A program made the position numbers and the translations under genes. Of a stretch of DNA of 64,000 bases, positions 7,839-17,106 are shown piece by piece (the first letter of the stretch is position 1; every line of letters starts with the position of its first letter). The notes under the pieces were generated by a model that made no database searches, had not been told where the DNA came from, and saw only the letters and a list, made by a program, of their open reading frames with translations. The stretch is from Paenibacillus sp. EZ-K15 (GTDB lineage Bacteria > Bacillota > Bacilli > Paenibacillales > Paenibacillaceae), in assembly GCF_002573715.1 (NCBI RefSeq), contig NZ_PDHM01000017.1:186001-250000 (forward strand). The letters run 5' to 3'.

Positions 7839-9089
7839 TTATATCTCTTGTGCAGTAAGTACGTTATCTGGCGCTTTTTGGTTCATGATCGGTACCATGA
7901 CCAGTGCGCCAAGAAGAAATAGTAATCCGGCTCCGCCATATATCGTACTCAGCGAAAAGGCATCCTTTAACGCACCAGCGAAAGACATGGAAATGACCAT
8001 CATGCCTACGAACATCGGATTCAGAACCCCGTTCACCCGACCGACAATGGAAGCATGTGACCATTTCAGGATCATGGTGCTGATTCCGATATGAATGCAA
8101 GGGAAGACAAGCCCATTCAGAAATTGAACGGTCAGCGTGACCGTAACGCTCGTCGAATAACCGACAATGGCTGTGCAGACCGCGCCTGCCAGCATGCCTA
8201 TTGCAAGAAGTATCTGTGGCGGAACCCGCTTCGCAAAGACGGCAACGATCCCCCCGCCGATCAGCATGGCTACGCCATTCACCATCAGCAGATATTGCAG
8301 GAACTCCTCGCTCTTACCCAGCCGCTCCGTTACAATAAACAGGTTGAGAGCTTGGGCTACGCCAACAGCAAGTCCTGCGAGAATGAACGCGAGTCCGAGC
8401 ATACGCAGCACTTGGCTTTGCCAAACATAGCGGAAGCCTTCCGCGAAATCTTTACGGAATTGCCCTTTGACTGCGGCCGTTTGAGATTTCATATTATCCT
8501 CAGGAAGGCGAATCAGGACGAGTGCGGAAAGCAGAAAGACCACGCCCATCACAGCGATTGATGTTTCAAGGCCAAACGTGCTGTAAACAAAGGTGCCAAG
8601 CATAGGGCCAAGCACCATGAAGATGGCCATCAGCGATTGGAATAGAGCCATCCCTTGCTGCAGTTGTTCTTCAGACACATGATATTTAAATAACCGCATA
8701 CTTGAAGGTTGCGAGAACTGCGAAAGAATAGCCGAGATGAATGCGACAAGGTAGACGGATTGCCAAGAACCGAAATGTATGGTCAGAAGCACTACGAATA
8801 CCGAAACCGCGGATAATAAATCGCACCAGATCATCGTTCGCTTTGGCCTCCAGCGGTCCGCAAATGTGCCTCCGATAAACGAAAAAACAAAAATAGGTGC
8901 GAATTCTGCTACACTGATAAGCGAAATGGCGTATGGATCGTTATTTGTTCTATCCGCAACATACAGGAGGATAGCGAAATTACGTACCCAGATGCCGATC
9001 TGCAGGAGTACGCTTGATAATAAAATCGTCTGCAGAAACCGATTGCGAAGAAGGCTTGGTGCATTGGTGCTTTTGTCGTGCCTATTCAA
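7839..9089 (-). CDS. MFS transporter (DHA3-like drug/macrolide efflux type)
   Basis: Major facilitator of about 416 residues with 12 predicted membrane segments. The first-loop motif FADRWRPKRTMIW (about residue 75) is the family's motif A variant. Layout and length resemble DHA3 efflux pumps of the MefA/MdtH kind, so export of a drug-like compound is likely but the substrate is unknown. The TTG at 9089 is chosen because GGAGG lies 9 nt upstream; an in-frame TTG three codons earlier sits directly on that site. It is monocistronic, ending at a hairpin near 7800. Confidence 0.8.
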   Translation of the reverse strand: MNRHDKSTNAPSLLRNRFLQTILLSSVLLQIGIWVRNFAILLYVADRTNNDPYAISLISVAEFAPIFVFSFIGGTFADRWRPKRTMIWCDLLSAVSVFVVLLTIHFGSWQSVYLVAFISAILSQFSQPSSMRLFKYHVSEEQLQQGMALFQSLMAIFMVLGPMLGTFVYSTFGLETSIAVMGVVFLLSALVLIRLPEDNMKSQTAAVKGQFRKDFAEGFRYVWQSQVLRMLGLAFILAGLAVGVAQALNLFIVTERLGKSEEFLQYLLMVNGVAMLIGGGIVAVFAKRVPPQILLAIGMLAGAVCTAIVGYSTSVTVTLTVQFLNGLVFPCIHIGISTMILKWSHASIVGRVNGVLNPMFVGMMVISMSFAGALKDAFSLSTIYGGAGLLFLLGALVMVPIMNQKAPDNVLTAQEI

Positions 9090-9316
9090 TCTTTTCAACC
9101 TCCAATTTGTCTTTAAAAGATGCCCACATTAAGTATTGGTATGTCTCTCCTTTCCATTCCTTATTATAAGGACATCGTCATCGTTGACCTCCGCCTGAAG
9201 ACTGAAATTAGTCTCCCAAACTAACCGTTTCCTGTAGGTACTTAGGAGCACCCTCGGTTGCCAGTCATTCCGACGGCTATTTTGTGCAGTCAAGATCGAT
9301 ACGAGAAATTTTAAAT

Positions 9317-9712
9317 TTATATCAATTGCTGCGCTATCTCCCAGACATGTCCTGCAGGATCTGTGAAGGCAGCAGTGCGTACCCCCCAAGGTCGGTCCAT
9401 TGGACCATTAAGTAGAGTAACGCCTTGTTTATTCAATTCATTACATACTGCATCCACATCTTCCACCCTAATGGTAAACTGGAAACGAGATCCGGATTCT
9501 CGGCTTGCAACTGTTCCAGGATGGATCAGACCGTATGCCTCGGAAATATCCAGGAGGTTAATGCTCATATTTCCGAAATCAAATACTGCAGACACATCGT
9601 CTTCATATATGGCGGAAAATCGAAATACTTCTTGATAGAACGCTCTCACTTTTTGCAAATCCTCCACAAACAACGTTATAACATCTACATTCATCGACCC
9701 TAATGTCTTCAT
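9317..9712 (-). CDS. VOC family protein (glyoxalase/bleomycin-resistance fold)
   Basis: Vicinal oxygen chelate protein of 131 residues with two beta-alpha-beta-beta-beta modules. The N-terminal VITLFVEDLQKVRAFYQ and the C-terminal AAFTDPAGHVWEIAQ give the usual metal-site positions (His or Glu near the C-terminal strand). Such proteins act as lyases, dioxygenases or antibiotic-binding proteins, and none can be singled out. The ATG has AAGGAG upstream. The 218 bp between this gene and the MFS start show no further gene. Confidence 0.8.
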   Translation of the reverse strand: MKTLGSMNVDVITLFVEDLQKVRAFYQEVFRFSAIYEDDVSAVFDFGNMSINLLDISEAYGLIHPGTVASRESGSRFQFTIRVEDVDAVCNELNKQGVTLLNGPMDRPWGVRTAAFTDPAGHVWEIAQQLI

Positions 9713-9765
9713 ACGTACACTCCTTCAACATTCAGATTAAATCGAAATAAGCTTTAGTCTCAATT

Positions 9766-9800
9766 AAACAAAAAAAAGCCGCTAATAGCAGTTTTTACAT
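9766..9800 (-). terminator. Probable terminator of the SRPBCC gene
   Basis: Read leftward, a short GC-containing stem (CTGCTA/TAGCGG) is followed by eight T. The stem is weak. Confidence 0.45.
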
Positions 9801-9873
9801 CGTGTTTAAATCTAATTTACTTCTAATCGAAGATTATACACTTCCTGATTTGAAGCAGCATTTCCCGTTAGCG

Positions 9874-10347
9874 TCAAGACATACTTGCCAGATGCTCCTC
9901 AAGACGATCCATGGTCTGTTCGGCACCTGGGACGGCATATGTTTTCACCTTATCGAATACAGCGGCATTTTCTTCAAAAACTGTCCCATAAGTCAATTTG
10001 GTCTTACCTTCCAGGTACTCAAAGTTTGCTGTTGCCAGAAAATGAGGAAACACAGCATGTTTGAAAACGATTCGCTCGGGTTTAACGACCTCAACAAAGA
10101 CGTTGGTGTTGGGAAAATCAACGCCATCAGGACCGTGCATGATAAACTCCCATGTACCGCCCGGTTTCATATCAAACTGCTGTGTAGTCATCGTAAAACC
10201 TTGAAGACCCCACCACTTCGACAGGTGCTCTTCTGTCGTCCAAGCATCAAACACAAGATCGCGTGGAGCATCAAATACGCGGGTGATCACAATCTCGCAT
10301 TCACCTACTTGCGTTGCAATTTTGTTTGTTGCATTGTTTTGGTTCAT
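9874..10347 (-). CDS. SRPBCC / AHSA1 domain protein
   Basis: START-like protein of 157 residues. It carries the AHSA1 pattern: ITRVFDAPRDLVFDAWT at the N-terminus, then HLSKWWG, GGTWEFIMHGPDG and a C-terminal LEEHLAS helix. These small cytosolic proteins bind hydrophobic ligands and are often paired with ArsR regulators; here the nearest ArsR gene is 4 kb away and drives uvrA instead. The start is set at the ATG whose GGAGG lies 7 nt upstream, 12 codons after the first possible start. Confidence 0.8.
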   Translation of the reverse strand: MNQNNATNKIATQVGECEIVITRVFDAPRDLVFDAWTTEEHLSKWWGLQGFTMTTQQFDMKPGGTWEFIMHGPDGVDFPNTNVFVEVVKPERIVFKHAVFPHFLATANFEYLEGKTKLTYGTVFEENAAVFDKVKTYAVPGAEQTMDRLEEHLASMS

Positions 10348-10597
10348 GTCCATCCCTCCAAAATGAAATTGACTTGTTGACAACTCCTTTTTTCAATCAT
10401 AGCAAATTAATAATGCATGGATTTCTTACAGATTGCTCTTTTGAATAACCCAATCTTCACACCCGAAAACGCCCGATTTCCTTAATAATGGGTTTAATAA
10501 AACCACCCGTTATCTTCATGCTAGGCTGCCGAGGTCGTTTGGAATTAGAGTATCATCTACTCGGTTAGGATACTAATTTTCTGTCCATATCGGCTGA

Positions 10598-10626
10598 CAA
10601 AAAAAAGCCGCGATTTCCGCGACTTC
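10598..10626 (-). terminator. Terminator of the DinB-like gene
   Basis: Read leftward, AGTCGCG, gaaat, CGCGGCT followed by eight T. A near-copy occurs at 48014. Confidence 0.75.
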
Positions 10627-10685
10627 GTATGTGTATATGTTCTTGTCCTCTGACAAATGCCCTGCGACTTTTCGGGGCTTTTCTT

Positions 10686-11183
10686 TCACTTGCCTTCCTC
10701 ATCGGCTGAGGGACCGTAGATGCCCGGCACCGGAATATCAAGCAGCCGCAAATATACCCCGAGCTGCGCCCGATGGTGAACCATATGGCTTAAACCGAAT
10801 GTGCGAAGCGCGACTGCCCGCGGTTGGCGCAGAATGATATGGTCGCCGTTCCGCAAGGTCCATTCCTCGGCGAGCGCTTTCTCGTCGCATTCGGCTAACA
10901 GCTGTTCAAGCTTGATAACGTTCGCGTCGAATTCCTCCAACATGTCTTTGCGTCTTTCCAAAGCTTCCCGCCGAAGCGGCACGGTCGAAAGATCGAATTC
11001 CGGGTAAAGAAAAATCGCGACTTGCCAGTTGAGCAAGTTGATCAGGTGCGTGGCGAGCCCGCCTAACGTCATGGATTTGACGTGCGGTTTCCACGTCATA
11101 TGCTCCTCGGGTAAGCACTCCAGAATGCGGCGCGTATGGGCCAATTCGTGCAGAGCGTCTCCGACGATCAGTTGTTTCACCAT
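10686..11183 (-). CDS. DinB/YfiT family metal-binding protein
   Basis: Four-helix-bundle DinB-superfamily protein of 165 residues. The three metal-binding histidines are in place: ATHLINLL (about residue 46) and the SHMVHHRAQLG motif (about residue 136). Members bind a divalent metal; some are thiol-dependent transferases (bacillithiol or mycothiol), others have no known role. It is a single gene with a strong terminator. It has no LexA-like box that I could see, so the DinB name should not be read as SOS control. Confidence 0.85.
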   Translation of the reverse strand: MVKQLIVGDALHELAHTRRILECLPEEHMTWKPHVKSMTLGGLATHLINLLNWQVAIFLYPEFDLSTVPLRREALERRKDMLEEFDANVIKLEQLLAECDEKALAEEWTLRNGDHIILRQPRAVALRTFGLSHMVHHRAQLGVYLRLLDIPVPGIYGPSADEEGK

Positions 11184-11354
11184 AAATTCCCACTCCTCCC
11201 TAATATGGTTAGCATACTATAAACCCGATCGAGTGAAAAGGCTTGTCTCGGTCTCAGTAATCTCCATCATTGGCCGCTGGCTCAGGAACGGATGATTGAT
11301 CGCATCCGCGTTATAGCCGTAGCCGTGCCAGCTACTACTATTATCAGTATGATA

Positions 11355-11585
11355 TCAGTCTTTATCTTCGTATTCAGCCCTTAAGTACGTTAAAATCTCC
11401 AAGGTACTCGGTTTTTCTTCAATGCCTTCGTTCTGAAGCATTTTTACGTATAACTTCCTTGCTTCGGCTAGTGTACATCCGGTTTTCTCTTGCACATATT
11501 TACAGACATGGAGCACATAGTTCTTTTGTAAATAATCCAAAACCTCAGCAGAATCAACCGTTACGCCATTTATTTCATAATACAT
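11355..11585 (-). CDS. Hypothetical protein, 76 residues
   Basis: Small soluble acidic protein, predicted mostly helical, with no membrane segment or family I recognise. The ATG is preceded by AAGGGG at about 9 nt and codon use is like that of its neighbours, so it is probably real. Two cysteines (HVCKYVQEKTGC) are spaced nine residues apart. It stands alone between the DinB-like gene and the UvrA-like gene. Confidence 0.55.
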   Translation of the reverse strand: MYYEINGVTVDSAEVLDYLQKNYVLHVCKYVQEKTGCTLAEARKLYVKMLQNEGIEEKPSTLEILTYLRAEYEDKD

Positions 11586-11718
11586 ATATCAAGAACCCCT
11601 TGGTCTGTTTTTATTTGTTATCAATGAATCCTATTCAATCTGATAATATTGTCTACGTCCGGTAGTATCGGAGGAATCTAATGCATAGTATTGAACTTAA
11701 TTACCCGTTACTAAACGA

Positions 11719-11748
11719 AAGGCTGCCGATACTGCTGGCAGCCTTGGT
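11719..11748 (-). terminator. Hairpin downstream of the uvrA-like gene
   Basis: AGGCTGCC pairs with GGCAGCCT; the T-run is short. Confidence 0.45.
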
Positions 11749-11769
11749 TGAGCAAAAAGTGGATTTAGA

Positions 11770-14025
11770 TTACGACAAGTATCTTCCCGTAATCGACTGC
11801 TCCGCATGGATAATTTGCGAAGGTGTGCCCTCGAATACCACTTGGCCTCCCCTGCTCCCTCCGTCCGGTCCCATATCGATGATCCAATCCGCTTGACTGA
11901 TCACATCGAGGTTATGCTCGATAACGATCACTGTATTCCCGGCATCCACAAGTCGGTTCATGATCCCCAGGAGGTCACCGATATCTGACATATGTAGGCC
12001 AGTCGTAGGCTCGTCCATCACGTAAATGCTCCCCATCTTATGCAGCTCGCTTGCCAGCTTGATTCGCTGGCATTCCCCGCCTGAGAGCGTGCTGAGCGGC
12101 TGGCCGAGTGTAATATAGTTCAACCCTACATCACTCATCGCTTGCAGCTTGCGCACAACCTCTTTTAGCTCGAAAAATTCCAATGCCTCCTCCACCGTCA
12201 TCTCCAGCACTTCTGCAATGGATTTGCCGTTCAGCTTGTATGCGAGCACCTCTTCCTTGAACCTTCTACCTCCGCATACTTCGCATGGCAGCTTTACGTT
12301 CTCGAGGAATGCAAGGTCTGTGTACACTACACCCAGCCCTTGACAGTTCTCGCAAGCCCCCTTGGAGTTGAAGCTGAACAAGCCTTGGTTGACCTTGTTT
12401 GCAGAAGCAAACGCCTTGCGCACATCATCCATAATGCCCGTGTAGGTCGCGGGATTTGAACGTGTTGACACGCCTACTGCCGATTGGTCGATAACGATCG
12501 CATCCGGATGCTGGCTGAGGAATATTTCGTTAATCAGCGTACTCTTGCCCGAGCCGGCAACTCCTGTAACGACGGTCAGCACGCCGGTAGGAATATCTAA
12601 GCTCACGTTCCGAAGGTTGTGAAGTGTGGCATCCTGGATAGACAGCTTGCCGGAAGGCCGCCTGCAATCGTGCTTCAGCTGGAGCGGCCGCTTCATATGG
12701 GTGCCTGTCAGCGTACCTGCCTCCAGTAAGCCTTGGAAGTTTCCTTCATACACAATCGTACCGCCTCGGCTGCCGGCGTGAGGCCCTACATCAACGATAT
12801 GATCCGCCACCTTGATCACATCGGGATCATGCTCGACGACAATCACGGTATTGCCCTTGTCGCGCAGCTTCTGAAGCAATTCATTTAACCGGTGTACATC
12901 ACGGGGGTGTAAGCCAACGCTGGGTTCATCGAAGATGTAAGTGACATCTACCAGACTGCCGCTCAGATGCTTCACCATCTTGACGCGCTGTGACTCCCCA
13001 CCGGATAATGTGTCCGTTTCACGATCCAGCGTCAGGTAGTCGAGTCCGATATCCACCAGATGCTGCAGCCGCTCCGTCAGTGACTTGATCATCGGCACGG
13101 CGATCGCGTTGTCAATCTCCCGAATGACACGAATGAGCTGACCGACCTCCATGGAGGACATCTCCGCAATGTTGAGTCCATTGATCCTGCAGCTAAGCGC
13201 TGCCTGACTTAGTCTGGCACCGCGGCAGCTGGAGCATGGGCCCTCGGAAATGTAGGGTGCAACAGCTTTTTGCGTGCGCTCGGATTTCGTCTTCACATCC
13301 TGCTTGATGTATTTGTTCGTGAACTTCTCAATAACGCCTTCCACTGTAATATTCGTTGCCTTGCCGGCGAAATCCATCTTCACTTTCCTTGCTTTGGCGT
13401 ACAGCAGTTGCTCCAGTTCATCATCCGAATAGTCACTCAGCTTCTTATCGAGATCAAAGTCCCCCGACTGCACAATCATGTTCCACTCCCAGCCGTTCAC
13501 CGAATAGTCCGGCAGCATAATCGCCCCATCGTTGAGCGACTTTGACATGTCCAGCGCCTTGCTCATGTCAACGCCTAATTTACGACCAATCCCATTACAT
13601 TCGGGACACATGCCTTGCGGATCGTTAAACGAGAACATGTTCGCTTGGCCAACATAAGGTTGTCCCACTCTGGAGAAGAGTAGACGGAGAATGGGAGAAA
13701 TATCGGTAATCGTACCCATCGTGGAATGGGAACCACCCCCCAGCCGCTTCTGATCGACAATTACAGCCATACTCAGATTCTCGATGGCGTCCGCATCTGG
13801 CTGTGGATAGCGAGGAAGAAAATTACGCACGAACATACTGAAGTTCTCATTCAGTAAACGTGTCGATTCTGCGGCAATCGTATCGAAGACGATCGATGAC
13901 TTGCCGGATCCGGATACCCCGGTGAATATCGTGATCTTCCGCTTGGGAATGCGCAAGGATACGTTCTTGAGATTGTTTTCCCTCGCGGCTGAAATGATGA
14001 TATATTCCTGATTCGATTCGCTCAT
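11770..14025 (-). CDS. Short UvrA-like ABC ATPase (class II/III type)
   Basis: Protein of 751 residues, about 200 shorter than housekeeping UvrA (about 950). It has two ABC modules: Walker A GVSGSGKSS (about residue 40) with signature LSGGESQRV, and GVAGSGKST with LSGGECQRI. Two zinc-binding CxxC pairs of the UvrA kind are present (CPECNG...CSSCRG and CENCQG...CEVCGG). The shortening is in the signature-I insertion, as in UvrA paralogues linked to drug tolerance in actinomycetes and Firmicutes. The start is set at the ATG about 9 nt after GGAAGG. It follows arsR by 73 bp and probably shares its regulated promoter. Confidence 0.85.
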   Translation of the reverse strand: MSESNQEYIIISAARENNLKNVSLRIPKRKITIFTGVSGSGKSSIVFDTIAAESTRLLNENFSMFVRNFLPRYPQPDADAIENLSMAVIVDQKRLGGGSHSTMGTITDISPILRLLFSRVGQPYVGQANMFSFNDPQGMCPECNGIGRKLGVDMSKALDMSKSLNDGAIMLPDYSVNGWEWNMIVQSGDFDLDKKLSDYSDDELEQLLYAKARKVKMDFAGKATNITVEGVIEKFTNKYIKQDVKTKSERTQKAVAPYISEGPCSSCRGARLSQAALSCRINGLNIAEMSSMEVGQLIRVIREIDNAIAVPMIKSLTERLQHLVDIGLDYLTLDRETDTLSGGESQRVKMVKHLSGSLVDVTYIFDEPSVGLHPRDVHRLNELLQKLRDKGNTVIVVEHDPDVIKVADHIVDVGPHAGSRGGTIVYEGNFQGLLEAGTLTGTHMKRPLQLKHDCRRPSGKLSIQDATLHNLRNVSLDIPTGVLTVVTGVAGSGKSTLINEIFLSQHPDAIVIDQSAVGVSTRSNPATYTGIMDDVRKAFASANKVNQGLFSFNSKGACENCQGLGVVYTDLAFLENVKLPCEVCGGRRFKEEVLAYKLNGKSIAEVLEMTVEEALEFFELKEVVRKLQAMSDVGLNYITLGQPLSTLSGGECQRIKLASELHKMGSIYVMDEPTTGLHMSDIGDLLGIMNRLVDAGNTVIVIEHNLDVISQADWIIDMGPDGGSRGGQVVFEGTPSQIIHAEQSITGRYLS

Positions 14026-14098
14026 GGCTAACATCCTTCCGATCGGAGTTCATTTCTAAATGTTACATTGAGGAAGAAATCCATAGATCATGTGAAAC

Positions 14099-14380
14099 TC
14101 ACTCTTCTTTGCTGTAGAAAGCCACCCAATCTTCAATTTCTCGTAATGGAGAAGCGTTTAGCCTAAACCGTGTTTCTCGGCCGACTTTTCGGTCATGTAC
14201 CAGGCCGGCCTCTTTAAGGATGGTCAAATGCTTGGATACCGCTGTTCGGCCCATATGGAACTGTGCCGTTAATTCATGAAGCGGTATCTCCTCTGCTTGT
14301 GCCAACAGATGAATCAGTTGGCGTCTTGTTGGATCTGCAATCGCGTCAAACACATCTCGCGACTGGTTATTCTCTCTCAC
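14099..14380 (-). CDS. ArsR/SmtB family regulator
   Basis: Winged-helix repressor of 93 residues: FDAIADPTRRQLIHLL, the recognition helix MGRTAVSKHLTIL and the wing GLVHDRKVGRETRF. There is no Cys at all, so arsenic or metal sensing by ELCVC-type thiols is excluded. This subgroup often senses other signals and sits beside START-domain or transport genes. The GTG at 14380 has AGGAGAG 6 nt upstream. It heads an operon with the UvrA-like ATPase, and its promoter holds two tandem similar half-palindromic boxes. Confidence 0.85.
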   Translation of the reverse strand: MRENNQSRDVFDAIADPTRRQLIHLLAQAEEIPLHELTAQFHMGRTAVSKHLTILKEAGLVHDRKVGRETRFRLNASPLREIEDWVAFYSKEE

Positions 14381-14461
14381 GACACTCTCTCCTAAATATG
14401 ATTATCAAGAAGCGAAACCTCTTCAGACTCCAATCTCTTTCCAAATGACTTTATTCTAATT

Positions 14462-14514
14462 GGACACCATTTAGTGACATATTGATTATAGGAAACTAAT
14501 TAGTGTCGTGTCAA
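14462..14514 (-). promoter_or_regulatory. arsR-uvrA promoter with two tandem operator-like boxes
   Basis: On the minus strand TTGACA (14509-14514), 18 bp, TATAAT (14485-14490). Box 1, GACACTAATTAGTTTC (14492-14507), fills the spacer. Box 2, GTCACTAAATGGTGTC (14463-14478), lies just downstream of the -10. The boxes agree at 12 of 16 positions. Confidence 0.65.
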
Positions 14515-14536
14515 CTAAATAAGGGGAACATGTAAA

Positions 14537-14568
14537 ATGGCCTTCCCTTACGGGAAAGCCATTTGTCA
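14537..14568 (-). terminator. Terminator of the TerC gene
   Basis: AAATGGC, TTCCC, loop, GGGAA, GCCATTT hairpin. Confidence 0.6.
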
Positions 14569-14588
14569 GCAATGAAGGAAAGAACGGA

Positions 14589-15365
14589 CTAGAGTTGACC
14601 GGTCTGTGACTGTTTATTTTTCGCAGGCGCAAACCAACCGAGAAGAGCTATCGCCACCAAGACACCATAGAAGATAATGGTCCAGACTGTGCTATGTGGG
14701 AAATCATGATTTAACACCCCGATATCTTCATGGGCCAAAGTAATCACAGCGAGCTTGACACCGACCCATGCCACGATGGCATAAGCCGTGGTCTCCAGTG
14801 CTGGCCGTTGCGCAAGCAGCTTTACAAACCATGTGGCAGCAAATTTGATCAGAACGAGCCCGGCGATTCCGCCAAGCACGACAACCAAGAATTGTCCTCC
14901 GTCCATACCACCGAAATCCGGAAGCGGGGAATCTGGGAGACCCAGTGCCAAAGCCACTGCAGCAAGAATGGAATCAATTGCAAAGGCGAGATCTGCAATA
15001 GCAATTTTGCTTACCGTTGGCCAGAAGCCTTTACCGGCAGCATCTTTCTTTACGTCCTCGCGAATATTCGTGTTTTCCTTACCGAAACGCGCTTTGATGA
15101 TGTGCTTTAACCCGAGGTATAGAAGATAAGCAGCTCCGATCGCCTGTATTTGCCAGACATTCGCAATAAACGATATTGCAAACAGAGCAGCGAAGCGAAA
15201 AACAAAAGCCATAATGATCCCATAATTAATAGCTTTCTTCTTCTGGTCCTCCGGTAAGTGCTTCGCGATCACTGCCAGTACAAGGGCATTATCCGCCGAT
15301 AGTAAACCTTCCAATCCAATTAAAATTAGTAATGCCCATGCATACTCCAACCAAAGTGATTCCAA
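14589..15365 (-). CDS. TerC family integral membrane protein
   Basis: Protein of 258 residues with seven or more membrane segments. The acidic motif LEGLLSADNALVLA lies in the first helix and a second, AIADLAFAIDSILA, in mid-protein; these paired acidic helices define TerC. Homologues export manganese or help metallate secreted enzymes. The TTG start is supported by AGGGGAG 8 nt upstream. The leader was checked for a yybP-ykoY manganese riboswitch, common before such genes, and none was recognised. Confidence 0.85.
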   Translation of the reverse strand: MESLWLEYAWALLILIGLEGLLSADNALVLAVIAKHLPEDQKKKAINYGIIMAFVFRFAALFAISFIANVWQIQAIGAAYLLYLGLKHIIKARFGKENTNIREDVKKDAAGKGFWPTVSKIAIADLAFAIDSILAAVALALGLPDSPLPDFGGMDGGQFLVVVLGGIAGLVLIKFAATWFVKLLAQRPALETTAYAIVAWVGVKLAVITLAHEDIGVLNHDFPHSTVWTIIFYGVLVAIALLGWFAPAKNKQSQTGQL

Positions 15366-16005
15366 CAGTACTTCTCCCCTCTTAACTGAGAATGTTTATG
15401 GTTAAACCTCTGACTAAAAACAACTAAGCTCCAGTTAAAGCAGCAGAGGTTTATTCCAGTTTTGATTGTGCCATGACTCCCTTTCGTTATTACGTTGTCA
15501 AGTAACGTCTCGTTTCATTCATTTATGGCACAATTTTTCAATCTACTCTCTACAAGGCGACTTCTCGATCAGAAATCAAAATCCCCTTTTCCAAGGGGAT
15601 TTCCTTATGCACTCTTATTTCCGCCAAAAAATTGAACAGTCTGCCTTATCCATAATATTAAACTCGATCATTTTCTCAAGGAATGAGAAATCAACCGGAC
15701 TTTCCCACTGGAAACGTATCAATTCTTAAGATTGGAGAGCCGCCTTCCCATCCATCCATATTCCATCCAAATCCCAAACGATCTTACAGAGTCCACTATC
15801 AAAAAAATCCACAACCAGGTCCCAGGGAAGTTCCAACATCCCTAGAAGGTTGCGGAGGGGATTAAGTTCCGGTACGGATTTCTTCTCCATATTAGGGTTC
15901 CGGCACATATCCAGAACTAGAGTCTCATCTATATGTGCATGTTCTGACCTTTTCTTACATACCTATGAGAGAATACTCATGTTTTCAGGCGAAAGAAGGG
16001 ATATC
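15366..16005. other. Long region without a confident gene
   Basis: It contains a simple hairpin at 15579-15603 (AAATCCCC/GGGGATTT) and a 60-codon minus-strand frame (15726-15908) of ordinary composition, rich in Trp/Asp/Leu, without a clear ribosome binding site or family. The latter may be a gene remnant. I see no RNA gene. Confidence 0.4.
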
Positions 16006-16413
16006 TTGAAGACAAGATGGGGCATGGCTTTTCTGTTGCTCTTTATGATCGCGGCTGTGATTTTGTACCGGCAGGTTCACGATCGTCCCAAAGTAGAAGA
16101 TCTTTATACCGATGGGCAGCTTCGCATGGAAATACAATCCGTTCAATCTGTTGCCGAACCCATGAAGCAAACATCCTTTCAGGTTTTCATTACTGAGCTA
16201 CCTGAGAAGCCAGTTGCTAACGCCGATATTGAACTCAACCTCACCATGCCCGATATGTTTTGTGGTGTGTTCCCCGCTGTAATTGTCGAATCCAAGCCGG
16301 GTGTATACATCGCAACTGCCGTACCTGTTATGCAAGGACTTTGGCACGCGGAAGCGGTCCTTCGTTGGGAGGATCAATATGTCACAGTAAGGACGCTGCT
16401 CAAAGTTCGCTAG
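16006..16413 (+). CDS. YtkA/FixH-like membrane-anchored protein
   Basis: Protein of about 135 residues. A signal-anchor helix (about residues 5-22) precedes an extracytoplasmic immunoglobulin-like YtkA domain with NLTMPDM, GVYIATAVPVMQGLW and a C-terminal beta strand. FixH/YtkA domains occur with cytochrome oxidase assembly and copper-handling genes. The TTG start is chosen because AGAAGGGA lies 5 nt upstream; an in-frame ATG at 15979 would add nine residues but has no good Shine-Dalgarno. It is convergent with the SafE-like gene, with only 6 bp between their stop codons. Confidence 0.6.
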   Translation: MKTRWGMAFLLLFMIAAVILYRQVHDRPKVEDLYTDGQLRMEIQSVQSVAEPMKQTSFQVFITELPEKPVANADIELNLTMPDMFCGVFPAVIVESKPGVYIATAVPVMQGLWHAEAVLRWEDQYVTVRTLLKVR

Positions 16414-16419
16414 TCCTTC

Positions 16420-17106
16420 TTACCATAACCATGGGTGGATACCCGGAATCCATCCGTTGGCGCTAAGTCCCTTTAAAATTGACAGTATTCCCATTATAAA
16501 GGCCAGAATTCCGCCGAATTTCCGCATTCCTCTGCGCCACTTTTTCGTTAGACTGCCAGCAGACACCGCCGTTAGGAGCAGAATGGGAAAAGTCGAAAGT
16601 CCAAATACCAGCATGATCAAGAGGCCTTCCAGACTAGAACCGGATGCCGCTGCATTCATGTGCATCGCATAGGTCAAACCGCATGGAAGAAAACCGAGCA
16701 AAAGGCCGGTTAAAAATGTCGCAAACAACTCATACCGCTGACCAAGCCGTTCCAATTTCAGGTGAAAAAAAGAATGTCTCGGCAGATGAGTGTTATAAAT
16801 GGGCAATGTGTACCGACGAAATGTCCACAGCAGAATGAGCAGTCCACCAATGATGCTGGCCGCTCCTTGGAAGCCTACAAAGCTGCCAGCCACATCCAGA
16901 AAGGAGCCTACCATCCCCATAAAGCCTCCAATCACCGTGTACGTTGTCACTCTGCCAGCGTTGTAGGCTAACACAGAAGCAAGCGGAGAGCCGCTGGTTC
17001 GAAGGGCCAGAGACGAAACGATCCCTCCGCACATAATCAGACAATGCGGCGCCCCCATCAAGCCAGTCAGTGCCACTATCAGTAATCCGCTCCCCGTCAA
17101 GGCCAT
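16420..17106 (-). CDS. SafE/TauE-like (DsbD-type) six-helix membrane protein
   Basis: Protein of 228 residues with six hydrophobic segments in two pseudo-repeats. Each repeat carries the family's Pro/Cys helix: GAPHCLIMCGGIVSS near residue 20 and GFLPCGLTYAMHMNA near residue 145. This UreH/SafE subgroup is associated with copper delivery and cytochrome oxidase maturation (beside FixH/CcoS) rather than with sulfite. The convergent neighbour is a YtkA/FixH-like protein, which supports a link to metal or oxidase biogenesis. The stop of a 60-codon upstream frame overlaps its start. Confidence 0.8.
   Translation of the reverse strand: MALTGSGLLIVALTGLMGAPHCLIMCGGIVSSLALRTSGSPLASVLAYNAGRVTTYTVIGGFMGMVGSFLDVAGSFVGFQGAASIIGGLLILLWTFRRYTLPIYNTHLPRHSFFHLKLERLGQRYELFATFLTGLLLGFLPCGLTYAMHMNAAASGSSLEGLLIMLVFGLSTFPILLLTAVSAGSLTKKWRRGMRKFGGILAFIMGILSILKGLSANGWIPGIHPWLW

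Noticed and set aside
11190..11350. Minus-strand frame upstream of the DinB-like gene (contains WHGYGYNADAINHPF)
   Set aside because: No start codon or ribosome binding site and no family recognised; at most an unidentified remnant.
11681..11896. Plus-strand 71-codon frame with GGAGG before its ATG
   Set aside because: It lies mostly antisense to the uvrA-like gene, runs through its terminator hairpin and matches no family; the Shine-Dalgarno is probably chance.
15366..15470. yybP-ykoY manganese riboswitch before the TerC gene
   Set aside because: The conserved core sequences and hairpin arrangement could not be found; only a normal ribosome binding site and TTG start are visible.
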